From NCBI GenBank assembly GCA_943331195.2, contig CALQKQ020000228.1, forward strand, positions 1 through 6,364: 6,364 nt of DNA, in the 5' to 3' direction. The notes below the pieces were generated by a model. The model was given only the letters and a program-made list of their open reading frames with translations. It was not told the origin of the DNA and did not search any database. The stretch comes from Akkermansia muciniphila (GTDB lineage Bacteria > Verrucomicrobiota > Verrucomicrobiia > Verrucomicrobiales > V1-33). The translations under genes and the position numbers were made by a program. Below, in pieces: positions 4,972 to 6,364 of the stretch (positions within the stretch are counted from its first letter, which is position 1; each line of letters starts with the position of its first letter).

Positions 4972-6364
4972 CGCTTCCACTGGGCGGTCCAGCGCTCGCT
5001 GAGGGGGCGGCCGCCTTTGAGGAGGCGGCAGGCGAGCTCGGCGGCGGCGGCTTTAGGGTCGAGGTGCACGGAGAAGGTGGCGCGCCATCCTCCGGTGTGG
5101 GGGTTGCGTTGGAGGTTTTTGTCGAGCAGCGCGGCATTGGCGTCGACTTCGACGAGCAGGTCGGGGCGACTTTCGTCGTCGGCGGGGTTAGCGGGGGCGC
5201 TGAAGTCGATCACATAGACTTCGGCATCCTTGCGGTCCTCGGCTTCGGGATAGTGGAGGTGGCTGCGGCGGCTTTCGAGCACTTTGCTGAGGCCGGCGAC
5301 AGAGATTTCGGGAAGCCATTGGAGGCGGTAGGCGAGGCGGAGCGGCTGGCCCACGGGGGGGCGCTGTTTCGGTTCCCAGAAGCAGACCACGTTGTCGCTG
5401 CCGTCGCCTGTGCCTGGGGTTTCGATGAGGTTGATGCGGCCTTCGGGCCAGGGGCCGATGGGCTCCACCCACACGCTAGGGCGCTGCTGAAAGTTGGCTT
5501 CGAGATCTTGATAGCTGCGGAAATCGCGGTCGCGCTGGGCCAGCCCGAAGCCATAGAATTTGTTTGCTTCAAAAACGCTATGGCGCGCCACTTTCGCCGT
5601 GTCCAGGGGGCGCCAGGCGGCTTCGCCGTCGCCGAAGTGGATCAGCAGGCCGTCGCTGTCGTGGACTTCCGGGCGGAAATCGGCGGGCTTGGGCTGGGTG
5701 AATTCGCTATACCACATCATGCTCGAAAAGGGGGCGATGCCGATCAGTTCGACGTCTTGGCGGAAGGTTAGCTCGGTTTCGACTTCCATCACGGTGGCTC
5801 GGCCGGGCTGAATGCGGAATTGATAGGCTCCGGCCACGCTGGGGCTGTCGAGCAGGGCCCAGGCGCGGACTTCGCGGGCGCCGGGAGCGGGGCGCTCGAT
5901 CCACCACTCCACGAAATCGGGCCATTCCTCGCCTTGGGGGCGCAGGGGATTGAGCGCGAGGCCGCGGGCGGAGGTGCCGAAGCTGAGGCCGGGGGCGAGG
6001 GAGCGAAAATAAGAGGCGCCCAGGGCCACCATGACCTCGTCGCGGGGAATGGGGCCTTGCAGCGGGGCCAGCAAGCGGAAGCCCGCGAAGCCGGTGGGAT
6101 CGGGGGTTTCTGGAGGAACCGCTAGGGAGCCGTAGTCGAAAAAGGCGCGGTTCCACTCGAGCAGGCGGGTGGCGTCGGGGCCGACTTCGTGGAAGGCGAC
6201 GGCCTTGGGGAAGACCCAGCCGGGATGGAAAAACTCTAACTGGAATCCGCGATCTTCTCCGGCCCAGACGCGGCGGTCGGGGCGGAATTGAATCTTTTGG
6301 TGGTCGGGGTAGGTGAGCTTGGTCCAGAAGGGATCGAGGCTGCTGGCGGGCTCGGCGTAGGGCC
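4968..6364 (-). CDS. opgG: Periplasmic glucan biosynthesis protein, OpgG/MdoG family (5' partial)
   Basis: The frame is open from the right edge (first full codon 6362-6360) to the TAG at 4970-4968, giving 464 residues; E. coli OpgG has 511, so only the signal peptide and a few dozen residues are missing. The TTG at 6074 is not the start, since family sequence (such as FFHPGW and FGAFRLL) continues upstream. Seen, in order: RPDRRVWAG, ELEFFHPG-type strand, LGASYFRSL, SARGLAL, EEWPDFVEWWIERP, IAPFSSMMW, HDSDGLL (5663-5643), GFGLAQRDRDFRSYQD (5552-5505), RPSVWVEP (5483-5460), then a C-terminal Ig-like domain from about 5300 on. These are the most conserved blocks of the family. OpgG acts in the periplasm in making osmoregulated periplasmic glucans, normally with the membrane glucosyltransferase OpgH; E. 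coli OpgG and OpgD have been described as beta-1,2-glucanases (GH186). OpgG and OpgD cannot be separated here without the N terminus. No opgH follows the gene: the next gene downstream is on the other strand. Confidence 0.93.
   Translation of the reverse strand, partial: PYAEPASSLDPFWTKLTYPDHQKIQFRPDRRVWAGEDRGFQLEFFHPGWVFPKAVAFHEVGPDATRLLEWNRAFFDYGSLAVPPETPDPTGFAGFRLLAPLQGPIPRDEVMVALGASYFRSLAPGLSFGTSARGLALNPLRPQGEEWPDFVEWWIERPAPGAREVRAWALLDSPSVAGAYQFRIQPGRATVMEVETELTFRQDVELIGIAPFSSMMWYSEFTQPKPADFRPEVHDSDGLLIHFGDGEAAWRPLDTAKVARHSVFEANKFYGFGLAQRDRDFRSYQDLEANFQQRPSVWVEPIGPWPEGRINLIETPGTGDGSDNVVCFWEPKQRPPVGQPLRLAYRLQWLPEISVAGLSKVLESRRSHLHYPEAEDRKDAEVYVIDFSAPANPADDESRPDLLVEVDANAALLDKNLQRNPHTGGWRATFSVHLDPKAAAAELACRLLKGGRPLSERWTAQWKR
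4970..4996. terminator. Inverted repeat at the convergent isomerase/OpgG junction
   Basis: AGCGCT at 4970-4975 recurs at 4991-4996; being self-complementary, the two copies can pair around 15 bases. An alternative pairing joins AGCG and CTGG (4970-4973, 4980-4983) to CCAGCGCT (4989-4996) with a six-base bulge. It begins at the overlapping stop codons, so it could end plus-strand transcription inside the opposite gene. No T-run follows, so the call is weak. Confidence 0.2.

Noticed and set aside
4944..5771. Plus-strand open frame of 275 codons opposite the OpgG gene
   Set aside because: OpgG identity on the minus strand is very strong throughout; this frame is an Ala/Gly/Glu-rich shadow with no recognisable domain.
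1..6364. tRNA, rRNA, riboswitch, CRISPR, insertion sequence or attachment site
   Set aside because: Nearly all bases are taken by recognisable coding sequence; no terminal inverted repeats, transposase, spaced direct repeats or tRNA-like cloverleaf were seen.

Overview
The window is GC-rich and densely coded: five inter-genic gaps or junctions, none longer than about 150 bases, and six protein genes, two of them cut by the window edges. No RNA gene, transposon, CRISPR array or prophage signature was seen. The gene content (sulfatase of the iduronate-2-sulfatase type, exported ClpP-like protease with a coiled coil, OpgG-type periplasmic glucan protein) and the weak or absent Shine-Dalgarno sequences suggest a Gram-negative bacterium. 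My best guess is the Verrucomicrobiota, near the Opitutales; this is inference from recall of family distribution, not a search.

Layout from left to right. (1) Positions 1-662, plus strand: C-terminal half of a secreted-type sulfatase. (2) Positions 721-2019, minus strand and convergent with the sulfatase: a 432-residue protein with a signal peptide, an Ala/Pro linker, a long coiled coil and a ClpP/crotonase-fold serine protease domain with the Ser-His-Asp triad present. (3) Positions 2020-2166: a divergent, strongly purine-biased intergenic region. (4) Positions 2167-4971, plus strand: a likely three-gene run made of a sugar-nucleotide pyrophosphorylase with a C-terminal left-handed beta-helix, the ribosomal protein L11 methyltransferase prmA, and a parvulin-type peptidyl-prolyl isomerase without a signal peptide. 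(5) Positions 4968-6364, minus strand: most of an OpgG/MdoG-family gene, whose stop codon overlaps the isomerase stop codon inside one CTAG palindrome.

How the genes fit together: the sugar-nucleotide enzyme, OpgG and the exported protease all point to cell-envelope work, and the sulfatase to breakdown of sulfated glycans. PrmA and the isomerase are cytoplasmic housekeeping functions (ribosome modification, protein folding). There is no clear single system linking all six. The most unusual gene is the exported, coiled-coil ClpP-like protease.
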